A stretch of 64,000 nucleotides of DNA from a bacterium HR33 (GTDB lineage: Bacteria > Gemmatimonadota > Gemmatimonadetes > Gemmatimonadales > GWC2-71-9), in NCBI GenBank assembly GCA_002923375.1, contig BEIJ01000004.1, positions 82,475-146,474 on the forward strand. Direction: 5' to 3'. Shown piece by piece: positions 9,598 through 19,232 of this stretch (the first letter of the stretch is position 1; the number at the start of each line of letters is the position of its first letter). A program made the translations under genes and the position numbers. Under the pieces are notes generated by a model. It had not been told where the DNA came from, did not search any database, and was given only the letters and a program-made list of their open reading frames with translations.

Positions 9598-10421
9598 AAC
9601 CGCTCCAAGACCGTACGGATCAACTTGGTAAGCTCCGGCTCCGCTCGAGCCGCCGTAGCGATAATCTCCTCCACGTTCGCCGGCTCCAAGGCGTCCGGCA
9701 GACAGGCATCGGTGATGATGGAAATCCCCAGCACCCGCATTCCCCCGTGCACCGCCACTATAACCTCGGGAACCGTGGACATCCCCACCACATCGGCCCC
9801 TATGGACCTCAAGAACCGATATTCGGCCGCGGTCTCCAGGTTGGGACCGGTCACCGCCACGTACACTCCCTCGTGCAGCACAATGCGCAGGTCCCTGGCG
9901 GCTTCCCGGGCAAGGGCCCGCAACTCGGGGTCATATGCCCGGGACATATCGGGGAACCTGGGGCCCAGAGAATCGTCGTTGGGACCGACCAAAGGATTGT
10001 CTCCCAGCAGATTGATATGGTCCGCAATCAAAACCAGCTCGCCCGGGCGCCACAGCGGATGCATGCCCCCGCATGCATTGGACACCACCAGCACTCCGGC
10101 GCCCAATGCGCGCATCACCCGCACCGGAAAGGTCACCTGCTGTAAAGTGTATCCCTCATAGCGGTGAAACCTCCCCTGCATGGCCACTACCCTTTTTCCG
10201 CCCAACGTACCGAAGAGCAGCCTCCCCTCGTGACTCTCCACCGTCGAAAGAGGGAATCCGGGAATGTCGCCATAGGAGATTGCCGCCTCGAGGTCGATCT
10301 CCCGGGCCAACCCTCCCAACCCCGTGCCCAAGATCACGGCCACCTCCGGCTCCAAGCGCGTGCGAGACCGGATAAGTTCGACAGCTTTCCCGACGGCAGC
10401 CGAAAGCTCCGTAACGCTCAC
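9594..10421 (-). CDS. punA: Purine nucleoside phosphorylase
   Basis: 275-residue trimeric-type (PNP/MTAP family) enzyme cleaving inosine or guanosine with phosphate to base plus ribose 1-phosphate. Visible family elements are the glycine-rich phosphate loop [19 protein letters not shown], the substrate segment [26 protein letters not shown] and [11 protein letters not shown]. The GTG start overlaps the divIVA stop and its own stop overlaps the ileS start, so it is translationally coupled on both sides. It works in purine salvage; de novo purine genes purN and purH lie near the other end of the window. Confidence 0.93.
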   Translation of the reverse strand: MSVTELSAAVGKAVELIRSRTRLEPEVAVILGTGLGGLAREIDLEAAISYGDIPGFPLSTVESHEGRLLFGTLGGKRVVAMQGRFHRYEGYTLQQVTFPVRVMRALGAGVLVVSNACGGMHPLWRPGELVLIADHINLLGDNPLVGPNDDSLGPRFPDMSRAYDPELRALAREAARDLRIVLHEGVYVAVTGPNLETAAEYRFLRSIGADVVGMSTVPEVIVAVHGGMRVLGISIITDACLPDALEPANVEEIIATAARAEPELTKLIRTVLERL

Positions 10422-10912
10422 GGCAACTTAGGCGGGCTTCCGTCCCGGGAGTGTGCCTCCAGGGCGTCCACCTCGGACAAATAGCGCTCCAGTAGAGTTC
10501 GGAACGAAGCCAGGTAAGCCGTAAAATGACGCTGCGCCGCCTCGATGTCCCGGCGCACGGCCTGCTCCGCAGCACGAGCCTCGCTCAGGATTCGGTCGGC
10601 CTCGGCACGCGCCTCCCGCAGCACAAGCTCAGCTTCCCGCCTAGCCGCTTCCTCGGTCTCCGCTCGCAACTGCTGCGCCGCAATCAAGGCCTCGTTGAGC
10701 GCCTTCTCCCGCTCGCGAAACGCCTTGAGCTGCTCCCGGAAACTCTGCAACCGCTCCTCCAGCACCGCACGCTCGCGGAGCAGCCGTTCCACTTCCTCGG
10801 CAACCCTCGTTCTGAAATCTTCCACCCCCGCAGGGTCGTAGCCGCGAAGGGTCCGGTGGAATTCTTGCGACCGTATGTCCACCGGCGTTATGTGGAACCC
10901 CGAATCGGTCAT
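10418..10912 (-). CDS. DivIVA-domain coiled-coil protein
   Basis: 164 residues. The N-terminus has the DivIVA/GpsB pattern [19 protein letters not shown] followed by [16 protein letters not shown], then a long charged coiled coil and a short tail. DivIVA proteins bind negatively curved membrane at poles and division sites and recruit partners. Overlaps of 4 bp with yggS upstream and punA downstream place it in the same operon. YggS next to a DivIVA protein is a recurrent arrangement near division genes. Confidence 0.88.
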   Translation of the reverse strand: MTDSGFHITPVDIRSQEFHRTLRGYDPAGVEDFRTRVAEEVERLLRERAVLEERLQSFREQLKAFREREKALNEALIAAQQLRAETEEAARREAELVLREARAEADRILSEARAAEQAVRRDIEAAQRHFTAYLASFRTLLERYLSEVDALEAHSRDGSPPKLP

Positions 10913-11604
10913 GCTGTACGCTCCCCGAGCAGCAAAGTACCCAAGCGCACCATGGTGGCTCCCTCCGCAACGGCCGAACGGAAGTCACCGGACATACCCA
11001 TGGACAAGATAGGCAAGTCTAGACCCTGTTTCTCTAACTTCGATTTCAGCTCTCTCAGGCCGCCAAATACCCGCCGCTGCACGGCTTCGTCATCGGTCAA
11101 AGGAGCCATGGTCATCAGTCCTTCCAGTCGAAGCTCCTCCATCGCCGCGATGCCGTGGGCCAGCTCCTCCGCGGCATCGGGCAGGCAGCCGCTTTTCTGC
11201 GGCTCCCCGCTCAAGTTGACTTGGAGCAAAACGCTGAGCCGGCCACCAGCAGCACGGGTACGTACCGCGCGCGCCAGTGCGTCCGCCACCCGCTGCGAAT
11301 CCACCGATTGAACCATCTCGAATCGGCCCGGAATATACTTGGCCTTGTTGGTCTGAAGGTGCCCTATCAGATGCCAGCGAATCGGCAGCTGAGCGAGAAC
11401 CTCCTGCTTCCTCATAGCTTCTTGAACGCGGTTCTCCCCGATCTCCCCCACCCCCGCCTCCACTGCCGCACGTACCACCTCGGGCGGATGTCCCTTGGTC
11501 ACCGCCACTATCCGAACCGGGTGGCTCCACCCTTCCCTGGCTTGGATCGCGGCGATTTCGTCTCTGACCCGCTTTAGGTTCTCCCGGATCTTACCGGGAT
11601 CCAT
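10909..11604 (-). CDS. yggS: YggS/PROSC-family pyridoxal-phosphate homeostasis protein
   Basis: 231-residue single-domain alanine-racemase-like TIM barrel that binds PLP without known catalysis. The PLP lysine lies in VAVTKG (about residue 36). IGENRVQEAM, WHLIGHLQTNKAKYI and LSMGMSGDFRSAVAEGATMVRLGT are family boxes and complete the PLP phosphate site. The ATG at 11604 gives a normal length. It is followed by divIVA (4-bp overlap) and preceded by the DUF2723 gene at a 36-bp gap. Confidence 0.93.
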   Translation of the reverse strand: MDPGKIRENLKRVRDEIAAIQAREGWSHPVRIVAVTKGHPPEVVRAAVEAGVGEIGENRVQEAMRKQEVLAQLPIRWHLIGHLQTNKAKYIPGRFEMVQSVDSQRVADALARAVRTRAAGGRLSVLLQVNLSGEPQKSGCLPDAAEELAHGIAAMEELRLEGLMTMAPLTDDEAVQRRVFGGLRELKSKLEKQGLDLPILSMGMSGDFRSAVAEGATMVRLGTLLLGERTA

Positions 11605-11640
11605 AGGCGATAAAAGTTAATACCGATCCCAGGCGGAGGC

Positions 11641-14085
11641 TCACCTAGAGCCACCCGCTCCCGATCCGCTGTCTGCCAGGGGGATGGCCGTATCCTGGCT
11701 CTTGAGCGTGGCGATTACCTCGGCGAGCTGCCGGCTGGGCGAGAGCTGGTAGGCCAACTCCAGATTCTTGATGCTCTTCTCCCGGTCTCCCAGGAACTCG
11801 TACGCCTGCCCCAGGGACAGTGGGGGAATGCTGAGGTTGGTGGCGATGTTCGAGTTCGTCGGATCCAGGATCAAAGTGTCCGCCTCCAGCAGCCCCGCGT
11901 AGCGATAAACCTCCCAAACCAGCTGCTCGGTGCGGGGAACGTCCACCGGAATCCCGAGCAGGCCGGGAGCTAGGCGCGAGCTGTCGGGCGATTCCGACGC
12001 GTGAATCCGAAGCACTAGACCTTCCTGGGTCATGTAGCGGTTCAGACCCAACCAACTTCCCGTCCCAGCGGTTATCGAGAAATAGACCGGTCGTCGCTGA
12101 TAGTTCTCCTGCAAGAGCCTGAGTATGAGAATATCCTTTACGTAAAGGGGTGTCCCTTCTCGGTAAGCCGTCTCTACCCGCCCCGCTCTATAGCTAAGAC
12201 TCCGCGACAATAGCCGCGGCTGAAGGCTGGCAATTTCTTCGTCCGACAGGGTATGAAGAGGTGGAGGCGGCTCGGCGGGTGCCAGGTCTGCAAACCAGGG
12301 CGCCTGCGCCGGATCGAATCGCCTCACAGGATTGTCCCGGAGCTGACGTATATACCAGTCGGTGTTGCCCAGCGACAGGTTGACCACCGCGACATCCTGC
12401 CGCACACCTTCAACTTCCTGTATGTACCACAGCGGAAACGTGTCGTTGTCGCCATTGGTGAAGATTATCCCGTACGGCTCCACCGATTGCAGCAGGTTGT
12501 AGGCGAAGTCCCGAGCAAGCTCCACCGCAGGCCCGTGCGCCCTGCTCGCCGCCTTGAAGTTCGTCACGAACGGCAGCGCCCCCAGACCGAGCACCAGAGG
12601 AGCGAAGCGGACCGCTGCCCGTCCGCGTTCTTCCCACACCTCTTTCAGCCTGCGATAGAGCGCCGCTGCACCGATTCCCGCCAGCAAACCCCAGACCTGA
12701 AAGGAAACCGTGAAGAAATAATCCCGCTCTCTGACTTCGTGCATGTTAGCGTCCGGGAACTGATCATAGCCGATCGAGTACCCCGGCTTGAAGTTGATAT
12801 ACCCGACCAACCCGAATCCGGTGGTAAGCCAGAGAACGACGAGCAGCCAGAACAACCCCCCGTCGCGCCGCTTCAAAAACTGAGCGCCATAGATCCCAAG
12901 CGACGTAAACAACAAGGTGAACGGCAACCTTGCGGGAATAGGAAGCCCGGGGATCAACGGAGTATTGCGCGCGAACACCGGATCGGTGGATCCCAGACTG
13001 TTGGCCCACTGCCAGTCGAAGTACTGGAGGTAGTTGACGATTTGCAACCAGATTATGGTTAGTGACCTACCCGGGTTGTCCGGACCGGAGGGGTATATCG
13101 GATTGTCCAGGGGCGAGCGAGGCGGGTACTGCTCCCGCCGAATCACTGCCCACAGAGACTCCCAGGTAGAGGGATCAGCCTCGTTGATCATGGGGTTGAG
13201 GCCCGCCCGAACATAAAGGAACAGATAGGTAGAGGCTCCCGCCACAGCCAACACCAGCACGCTAGCGGCAAAGAGCAGTGCTCCGGCGCTGGCCGCGTAG
13301 ACCGCGGCTCCGGCGAAAATCAGGCCTCCTAAAAAGAGGAGCCCGGTACTTCCCATGCCGGTACCCACGAGCAACGCCCAGACCCCGGTGACCACGGCCA
13401 GCTGCGCACGCTCCACCCTGCGTTCTCCTTCATCCTTGAGCGGCTCCCGCTGAATGGTGTACCACATGAAGCTCACCAGCGCCGGCCCCACCAGCAGAGT
13501 CAACAGGTGGTTCCCCACGGACACCGCCATCAGATAGACGATCAACAGGAGCACGTGGGGTGCTCGGGGAGTGCCGCGGTGCTTTCGCCACACCCACGCC
13601 AGCCAGCAAATGGCCGCGATGCTGAACGTAGCCACCATGTAGACCTCGGTCTCCACCGAGTTCTGCCATACGGTGAAGACAAAAGCCGAACATACCGCGG
13701 CAGCGGCGGCGCCCCCTACAACGAAGAGGCGATCCTTCTCGCCACCGGCTCTTCCCTTGAGCCCCTGCGCCGCGACCAGGAAGAAGAACGCTGCGGCCCC
13801 CGCGCTGAACACTGCAGTCATCAGGTTGGTGCGGAAAGCGTACTCGCCGATCCGGACCACATCGGCCCAAACATGAGCCAGGAGCACGAAGAGGGGAGTC
13901 CCCGGCGGATGTGGAATACCGAGAATCTTGGCGGTGGCGATGAACTCCCCGGCGTCCCAAAACGTCACCGTGGGAGCCAGAGTCCAGATGTACCCTGCCA
14001 GTACCACCGCGAACACCGCCACCGCACCCCAGTACGGGGGCCGCTCCACATCGGCGGCGGGAACCGAACCCAACCGCTCAGTCAT
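11641..14085 (-). CDS. DUF2723 multi-spanning membrane protein (putative GT117-type glycosyltransferase)
   Basis: 814 residues. The N-terminal half holds about ten hydrophobic segments (first around residues 20-45) and the early acidic motif TVTFWDAGEFIATAKIL, resembling the catalytic Asp-containing loop of GT-C glycosyltransferases. The soluble C-terminal half has the DUF2723 hallmark NGDNDTFPLWYIQEVEGVR and ends in a short TPR-like stretch (LGDREKSIKNLELAYQL). Related proteins have been proposed as protein O-mannosyltransferases; activity and substrate here are inference. The ATG overlaps the cdaA stop by 8 bases. Confidence 0.85.
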   Translation of the reverse strand: MTERLGSVPAADVERPPYWGAVAVFAVVLAGYIWTLAPTVTFWDAGEFIATAKILGIPHPPGTPLFVLLAHVWADVVRIGEYAFRTNLMTAVFSAGAAAFFFLVAAQGLKGRAGGEKDRLFVVGGAAAAAVCSAFVFTVWQNSVETEVYMVATFSIAAICWLAWVWRKHRGTPRAPHVLLLIVYLMAVSVGNHLLTLLVGPALVSFMWYTIQREPLKDEGERRVERAQLAVVTGVWALLVGTGMGSTGLLFLGGLIFAGAAVYAASAGALLFAASVLVLAVAGASTYLFLYVRAGLNPMINEADPSTWESLWAVIRREQYPPRSPLDNPIYPSGPDNPGRSLTIIWLQIVNYLQYFDWQWANSLGSTDPVFARNTPLIPGLPIPARLPFTLLFTSLGIYGAQFLKRRDGGLFWLLVVLWLTTGFGLVGYINFKPGYSIGYDQFPDANMHEVRERDYFFTVSFQVWGLLAGIGAAALYRRLKEVWEERGRAAVRFAPLVLGLGALPFVTNFKAASRAHGPAVELARDFAYNLLQSVEPYGIIFTNGDNDTFPLWYIQEVEGVRQDVAVVNLSLGNTDWYIRQLRDNPVRRFDPAQAPWFADLAPAEPPPPLHTLSDEEIASLQPRLLSRSLSYRAGRVETAYREGTPLYVKDILILRLLQENYQRRPVYFSITAGTGSWLGLNRYMTQEGLVLRIHASESPDSSRLAPGLLGIPVDVPRTEQLVWEVYRYAGLLEADTLILDPTNSNIATNLSIPPLSLGQAYEFLGDREKSIKNLELAYQLSPSRQLAEVIATLKSQDTAIPLADSGSGAGGSR

Positions 14086-14884
14086 GGCGAGACACCGAAG
14101 CGCGAGAGCCGGACAGCACCAGAGCCGCCGCCGACCTTCCGGTCAACACTTGCTTGATCTGCTGGGGCGTGACGTCACGGTACAACAGCCCGCGCATGGC
14201 TATAGAGATCTGGGAAGTTTCCTCGGACACCACGATCACGATCGCATCGGTTTCCTCAGACAGCCCCAGGGCGGCTCGGTGCCTGGTACCCAGAGAGCGA
14301 TCGCTCACCGGGTACTGAGTAAGAGGCAAAACGCAGCCCGCCCCGATGATCTGGTCCCCCCGGATCAACACGGCTCCGTCGTGCAGGGGCGAGTAAGGCG
14401 TAAAGATCGTGGCGATCAAGTCCGCCGACACCGTCGCTCGCATCTCGGTTCCCGTTTCCAAGTAGTCGTTCAAAGCCACTTCTCCTTCCACCGCTATGAT
14501 ACCGCCGGTACCGGACCGGGCCAGTCTCTCCGCCGCTTCGGCAATCTGCTCGGCTACGGCCTGGGTGTTGCCCGGAGTGAAAAGCTGTATCGCCCGGGCT
14601 CGGCCCAACTTGGCCAGCGCGTGCCTCAATTCCGGCTGAAAAACCACCACCGCCGCAAACACTCCGTAGGTGAACACCATGCCCAGCATGGTCGCAATCA
14701 CGTTGAACTTGAGCAGCAAGGCCAGGAAATATATCAAGCCGAGAACGATCAGTCCGAGCAGGATCTGCAGCGCCCGCGTCCCGGCCAAGAAAAGCAGTAC
14801 GTGGTAGATGACGAAGGCCACGATCAGGATCTCTATCACGTCCCCCCAGCCCGGTATCAAAAACCGAAGATGCTCCCAAGACAT
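14078..14884 (-). CDS. cdaA: CdaA-type membrane diadenylate cyclase
   Basis: Makes cyclic di-AMP from two ATP. From the ATG at 14884 it is 268 residues: three hydrophobic helices in the first 90 residues, then a DisA_N domain with both catalytic signatures, LHDGAVLI and LGTRHRAALGLSEETDA. This start is preferred to an upstream one at 15079 because the extra 65 residues lie inside folP and are not conserved-looking. The A of the ATG is shared with the folP stop. No cdaR or glmM gene is adjacent, unlike Firmicutes; the partners here are folP and ftsH. Confidence 0.93.
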   Translation of the reverse strand: MSWEHLRFLIPGWGDVIEILIVAFVIYHVLLFLAGTRALQILLGLIVLGLIYFLALLLKFNVIATMLGMVFTYGVFAAVVVFQPELRHALAKLGRARAIQLFTPGNTQAVAEQIAEAAERLARSGTGGIIAVEGEVALNDYLETGTEMRATVSADLIATIFTPYSPLHDGAVLIRGDQIIGAGCVLPLTQYPVSDRSLGTRHRAALGLSEETDAIVIVVSEETSQISIAMRGLLYRDVTPQQIKQVLTGRSAAALVLSGSRASVSRHD

Positions 14885-15792
14885 CAAGCCCTCCGCACCG
14901 CCCGCGCCACTGCCAGCGCCTCGAGCGTAGGCTCCACCGAGTGGACCCTGAACAAAGAAGCTCCGAGCCAGTAAGCCAGCACACAGGCGGCCGCTGTAGC
15001 CAGATCCCGCTGCCCTACCTCCTTGCCTGTGACCGCCCCCAGAAAGCGCTTCCGCGAAGGGCCCACCATTATGGGACATCCCAAAACGGCGAGAGCGTCG
15101 ATCCTTCGCAGTATCCGCAAGCTCTGCTCCGGCGTTTTGGAAAAGCCCAGACCGGGATCTACTACGATCCTAGCTCGGGGCACGCCCCGCTCCTCCGCGG
15201 CCTTTATAGCTAGATCCAGCTCCCCAACTACCTCCCTCTCCAGATCGGCATACTCCGCGTAGCGGTAACTGGCCATTTCCCCTACTCCACCTCTGGAGTG
15301 CATCAATACCAGTCCCGCACCGTACTCGGCACACACGTCGGCAATTCGCGGATCCAATCTCAGTCCGGATACGTCGTTGATCACCCACGCACCTGCCTCC
15401 AAAGCCCTCCGCGCGGTGGACGCCTTCACTGTATCCACGCTCACCGGCACCGAGGGGTATCGCTCGGCCAGGGCATGCAGCACCGGCTCGAGTCTCCGCC
15501 ACTCCTCTTCCTCCGGAACGGGCACCGCACCGGGGCGCGTCGATTCCGCCCCCACGTCGATCATTCCTGCCCCGGCCTCGAGCAAGCGCTCGGCCTGACG
15601 CAAAGCGGCTGACGGATCTAGGTACGCGCCGCCATCGCTGAAGGAGTCGGGAGTTACATTGAGGATCCCGACCACCACCGGAGGATCGAGCGGAATAGAG
15701 CCCCGCCCCACCTGCCAAATGTCTGCCTGATTCTGCTGGTGAGTGTGCCGGGCGACCTGCGGCGCGGCCGGCCGCGCAATGCCGTCGGTCAC
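14884..15792 (-). CDS. folP: Dihydropteroate synthase
   Basis: 302-residue TIM-barrel enzyme joining p-aminobenzoate to dihydropterin pyrophosphate in folate synthesis, the sulfonamide target. Signature segments are [30 protein letters not shown] and the pterin-site region near [12 protein letters not shown], with DVSGLR and GPSRKRF. The start is GTG overlapping the ftsH stop (GTGA). It has about 35 extra residues before the catalytic core. Its position between ftsH and cdaA gives the order tilS-ftsH-folP-cdaA. Confidence 0.95.
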   Translation of the reverse strand: MTDGIARPAAPQVARHTHQQNQADIWQVGRGSIPLDPPVVVGILNVTPDSFSDGGAYLDPSAALRQAERLLEAGAGMIDVGAESTRPGAVPVPEEEEWRRLEPVLHALAERYPSVPVSVDTVKASTARRALEAGAWVINDVSGLRLDPRIADVCAEYGAGLVLMHSRGGVGEMASYRYAEYADLEREVVGELDLAIKAAEERGVPRARIVVDPGLGFSKTPEQSLRILRRIDALAVLGCPIMVGPSRKRFLGAVTGKEVGQRDLATAAACVLAYWLGASLFRVHSVEPTLEALAVARAVRRA

Positions 15793-17774
15793 GCCTCTGC
15801 CGGCTTGGCCGGCGGGGTCCCCAGTACCGGCCCCACCTTGGGAGCCCGCACCTTCTCGGCCTCCGGCTGAGCAGCGCTCTGGCCGGCAGCCGCCGCTCCA
15901 GCCGGAGCTCGCGCCGGCAACTCTTTGCCCGCAGCGATCAGCTCTATCTCCTCCCGGTCCAAAGTCTCCCGCTCCAGCAGAGCACGCGCCATCCGGTGCA
16001 GCGTCTCCATGTCGCCCTCCAGAATGTTCCGAGCCCGCTGGTAGGCGTCCTGAAGAATCCGCTTTACTTCGGCGTCGACCAACTCCGCAGTTTTCTCCGA
16101 AACCTCGCGCCGCTGGGTGATCTCCCTGCCCAGGAAGATCTGCTGCTCCCGATCGCCCACCGCTATCGGCCCCACCACTTCGCTCATGCCGAACTGCGTC
16201 ACCATCCTCCTGGCCATCTCCGTGGCCTGCTCGATGTCTTGAGCTGCACCGGTAGTGATCTTGTCGGGCCCAAAAACGAGCTCCTCGGCTACTCGCCCCC
16301 CATAGGCCATGGCCAGCCGCCCCAGGATGTACTCCTTGGTGTAGTTGTGCCGATCCTCCTCCGGCAGGGAGAAGGTGATCCCCAGCGCCCGTCCCCGCGG
16401 AACTATGGTCACCTTGTGCACCGGATCGAGACCGGGAATCCTCACGCTGACCAGAGCATGACCCGCCTCATGGTAAGCCGTCAGGCGCCGCTCCTCCTCG
16501 GACAACACCAGACTCTTCCGCTCTATCCCCAGCATCACCTTGTCCTTGGCGTCCTCGAAATCCTGCATGTCCACCTTGGACTTGTTCCTGCGCGCCGCCA
16601 GGAGAGCCGCCTCGTTCACGATGTTGGCCAGATCCGCCCCCGCCAGTCCCGGCGTCGCCCGGGCGATCACGTCCAGCCGCACATCGTCCGCAAGAGGGAT
16701 CCTGCGAGCGTGGACCCTGAGTATCGCCTCCCGGCCCCTGACATCGGGCATATCCACCACAATCTGCCGGTCGAACCTGCCAGGTCTCAGAAGCGCGGGA
16801 TCCAAGACATCGGGACGGTTGGTGGCCGCGATCAGTATTACTCCTTCGTTGGACTCGAACCCGTCCATCTCCACCAGCAATTGGTTCAGCGTCTGCTCCC
16901 GCTCATCATGACCGCCCCCCAAGCCGGCTCCCCGGTGGCGGCCTACGGCGTCAATCTCGTCGATGAAGATGATACAGGGAGCGTGCGCCTTGCCCGTGTC
17001 GAACAGGTCCCGAACTCTGGCCGCACCAACTCCTACGAACATCTCCACGAAGTCCGAACCAGACATGGAGAAAAAGGGCCTGCCCGCCTCTCCGGCCACA
17101 GCCCGGGCCAGCAGTGTCTTCCCGGTCCCGGGAGGCCCTACCAGCAGCACACCCTTCGGCAACCTCCCGCCGAGACGCTGGAACTTTTGGGGATCGCGGA
17201 GAAACTCGATGATCTCTTGAAGCTCGACCTTGGCTTCATCGCATCCCGCCACATCGTTGAAGGTCACTTTGGGAGTCTCTGCCGTCAGAGGCTTGGCCCG
17301 GGATTTGCCGAAGGCGAAAGCTCGGTTGCCCCCCTGCTGTACCTGGCGGAAGAAAAACAGCCACAGCCCGATGAGAACCATCCAGGGAAGCAGCTGGAGG
17401 AACACCGCTCCAATCGAGGGCTTCGGCTCCTTGGCCTCGATGATAACGCCCTTGGACTCCAGGCGCTGAATCAAACCTTCCGAATTCTCAATCGGGAGGA
17501 GTACGTTGAAGTGGGTGGCTGCAACCCCGTCGATCGTGACCGCTCGCTTGAACTGCCCTTCGACGAACCGCCCGCTGGTGATTTCCACCCGAGAGATGTT
17601 GTCGTTGTCGAGCTCCCGGCTGAAGATCGAGTAGCTGATCTTCACCTGATCGCGCCGGGCGGAGCTCACCATCTGATAGAAGGCGATCGACAGCAGGGCG
17701 ATCAGCAGCCAGAAGACCATACTCTTGCTGATCGTCCCGAAATTGACCTTTTTGGGTGGAAGTCCGTCAGCCAT
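15789..17774 (-). CDS. ftsH: ATP-dependent zinc metalloprotease FtsH
   Basis: 661-residue membrane-anchored AAA+ protease for membrane and misfolded soluble proteins. Two transmembrane helices (about 17-37 and 122-142) flank the periplasmic domain. Walker A GPPGTGKT is at 213-220, Walker B IIFIDEID near 268-275, the AAA second region of homology near 318-336 ([20 protein letters not shown]) and the zinc site HEAGH at 435-439. The C-terminal tail after about 610 is Ala/Pro rich. It starts 12 bp after the tilS stop, the classic tilS-ftsH arrangement but without hpt between them. Confidence 0.97.
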   Translation of the reverse strand: MADGLPPKKVNFGTISKSMVFWLLIALLSIAFYQMVSSARRDQVKISYSIFSRELDNDNISRVEITSGRFVEGQFKRAVTIDGVAATHFNVLLPIENSEGLIQRLESKGVIIEAKEPKPSIGAVFLQLLPWMVLIGLWLFFFRQVQQGGNRAFAFGKSRAKPLTAETPKVTFNDVAGCDEAKVELQEIIEFLRDPQKFQRLGGRLPKGVLLVGPPGTGKTLLARAVAGEAGRPFFSMSGSDFVEMFVGVGAARVRDLFDTGKAHAPCIIFIDEIDAVGRHRGAGLGGGHDEREQTLNQLLVEMDGFESNEGVILIAATNRPDVLDPALLRPGRFDRQIVVDMPDVRGREAILRVHARRIPLADDVRLDVIARATPGLAGADLANIVNEAALLAARRNKSKVDMQDFEDAKDKVMLGIERKSLVLSEEERRLTAYHEAGHALVSVRIPGLDPVHKVTIVPRGRALGITFSLPEEDRHNYTKEYILGRLAMAYGGRVAEELVFGPDKITTGAAQDIEQATEMARRMVTQFGMSEVVGPIAVGDREQQIFLGREITQRREVSEKTAELVDAEVKRILQDAYQRARNILEGDMETLHRMARALLERETLDREEIELIAAGKELPARAPAGAAAAGQSAAQPEAEKVRAPKVGPVLGTPPAKPAEA

Positions 17775-17786
17775 AGCTACAGGGAA

Positions 17787-19193
17787 TCATACTACATCCG
17801 GCCCGTCTAGCCTAGCCGCCGGCTCCTGGACCGCAGCTGACCGCACTTCCAGCCTGGTAGCCCTGGTCCCCTCCGCAGGCACCTCCGCTTGGGAGCGGCA
17901 GACGCCGGGCAGCCATAGAATCTCGGACCCCCGCATTACCACGGGGTAACCCCGCCTCCGGAACCGCGGAACGCGGGCCTCCATTAGCAAGCGGCGAACC
18001 TTCCGATGTCCCACCCCGCCCAACGGTACCATCGCGTCGCCCGGCCGGGGAGCCCGGACTATCCCCGCACCGGGCGTAACCCAGGTAGCCATCCCGCCTC
18101 TCGTTACCTTGCCCGCGGTGTCCGGTCGCCAGCTGAGCACCCATTCTCCCCACGCGACTTCCCCTGCAGGAGTCTCCCCCCAGACCACCGGTTCCGGGGG
18201 GACCTCGATGCATTCAGCCTTGCGGAGCCGCAGGCGATCGAAACAGCGTTCCACTACCCACCCTGAACCCAGCTCCAGCAGCTTCCCACTGGAAGCCGCC
18301 CGTGCGAAGGCCAAGGCCTTGAGGCTCCGGCGTGGGCCTATAACCACTCCCACCTCCCGCGCTGCGGCCCTCAGAATCGCAGCACCCAATTCCCTCGGCA
18401 GCTGCACGATGGCTTCCCGAGCCAGTTCAATTCCGCCGCGATAAACCCGCACCCGGAGATCGGGCAGCGCCCGCAAAACGGCGCTCCATGCCTTTTTCTC
18501 CGATTCCGCATGCCGGGCCAGGTCCAGCAGGCGCAATTCGACCTGTTCCCCGAACCGCGCTTTGAGAAACGGCAGCAGCTCGAGCCGGACCCAAACGCGA
18601 TCATGCCGGCGATCCAGGTTGGCGGGGTCCTCGTAGATCGGCGGACCAGCACCGGATCCCTCAAACCGCTCCTCGAGCCACTCCCTCAACTCACTGCGCC
18701 GAAAGGGGAGCAAGGGCCGCACCAGCCCTCCCGGTCCGGCTGGGGCGATACCCGCCAACCCTGCAAGCCCGCTGCCCCTCAGGATTCGCCACAGAACGGT
18801 TTCGATCTGATCGTCGGCATGGTGGGCGGTCGCCAGGTATCGAGCCTCGACCTCCTGTTGCATCTCCCTTAAGGCCCTATAGCGGGCCCGCCGAGCCTTG
18901 GTCTCCGAGGCCTGAGCCCCAAGGTTCAAGGTCCGAAGGGTGAAAGGGACCCCGTAGCTTCGGGCCAGGTCGGCAACTTGCGCCGCTACCCGATCGCTGC
19001 CGGGCACGATTCCATGATCCACGTGCCCCACCACCAACTTCAAACCCAGGGCTCCAGCCGCGTGATGACAAAGGTCCAGCAGCGCCACCGAATCGGAGCC
19101 CCCGCTCACCGCGAGGAGTACGGTACCGGGTTCCGGAAAGAGCGGGACGGCGCGAACGTGCTCTATGAACCTCGCCAACAGATCGCGCGGCAT
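17787..19193 (-). CDS. tilS: tRNA(Ile)-lysidine synthase
   Basis: 468 residues. The PP-loop ATP-binding motif LLAVSGGSDSVALLDL is near residue 26 and the family's TAHHADDQIETVLWRILRGSG segment follows. The C-terminal half contains the TilS substrate-binding and C-terminal domains (RRLLMEARVPRFRRRGYPVV). It converts C34 of the CAU-anticodon tRNA-Ile to lysidine so that AUA is read as Ile. The tRNA with a CAT anticodon in this window looks like elongator Met, so its substrate is probably elsewhere. Confidence 0.93.
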   Translation of the reverse strand: MPRDLLARFIEHVRAVPLFPEPGTVLLAVSGGSDSVALLDLCHHAAGALGLKLVVGHVDHGIVPGSDRVAAQVADLARSYGVPFTLRTLNLGAQASETKARRARYRALREMQQEVEARYLATAHHADDQIETVLWRILRGSGLAGLAGIAPAGPGGLVRPLLPFRRSELREWLEERFEGSGAGPPIYEDPANLDRRHDRVWVRLELLPFLKARFGEQVELRLLDLARHAESEKKAWSAVLRALPDLRVRVYRGGIELAREAIVQLPRELGAAILRAAAREVGVVIGPRRSLKALAFARAASSGKLLELGSGWVVERCFDRLRLRKAECIEVPPEPVVWGETPAGEVAWGEWVLSWRPDTAGKVTRGGMATWVTPGAGIVRAPRPGDAMVPLGGVGHRKVRRLLMEARVPRFRRRGYPVVMRGSEILWLPGVCRSQAEVPAEGTRATRLEVRSAAVQEPAARLDGPDVV

Positions 19194-19232
19194 AGCAGGT
19201 AAAGTAAGCAGACCTGCGGCTCCGGCGCCGCC

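Noticed and set aside
16000..17810. Very long plus-strand open frame opposite ftsH (about 600 codons), and similar ones opposite ileS, the GGDEF-EAL gene, susC and others
   Set aside because: These antisense frames follow from GC-rich codon use. They show no domains or export signals, and the minus-strand genes have clear motifs throughout.
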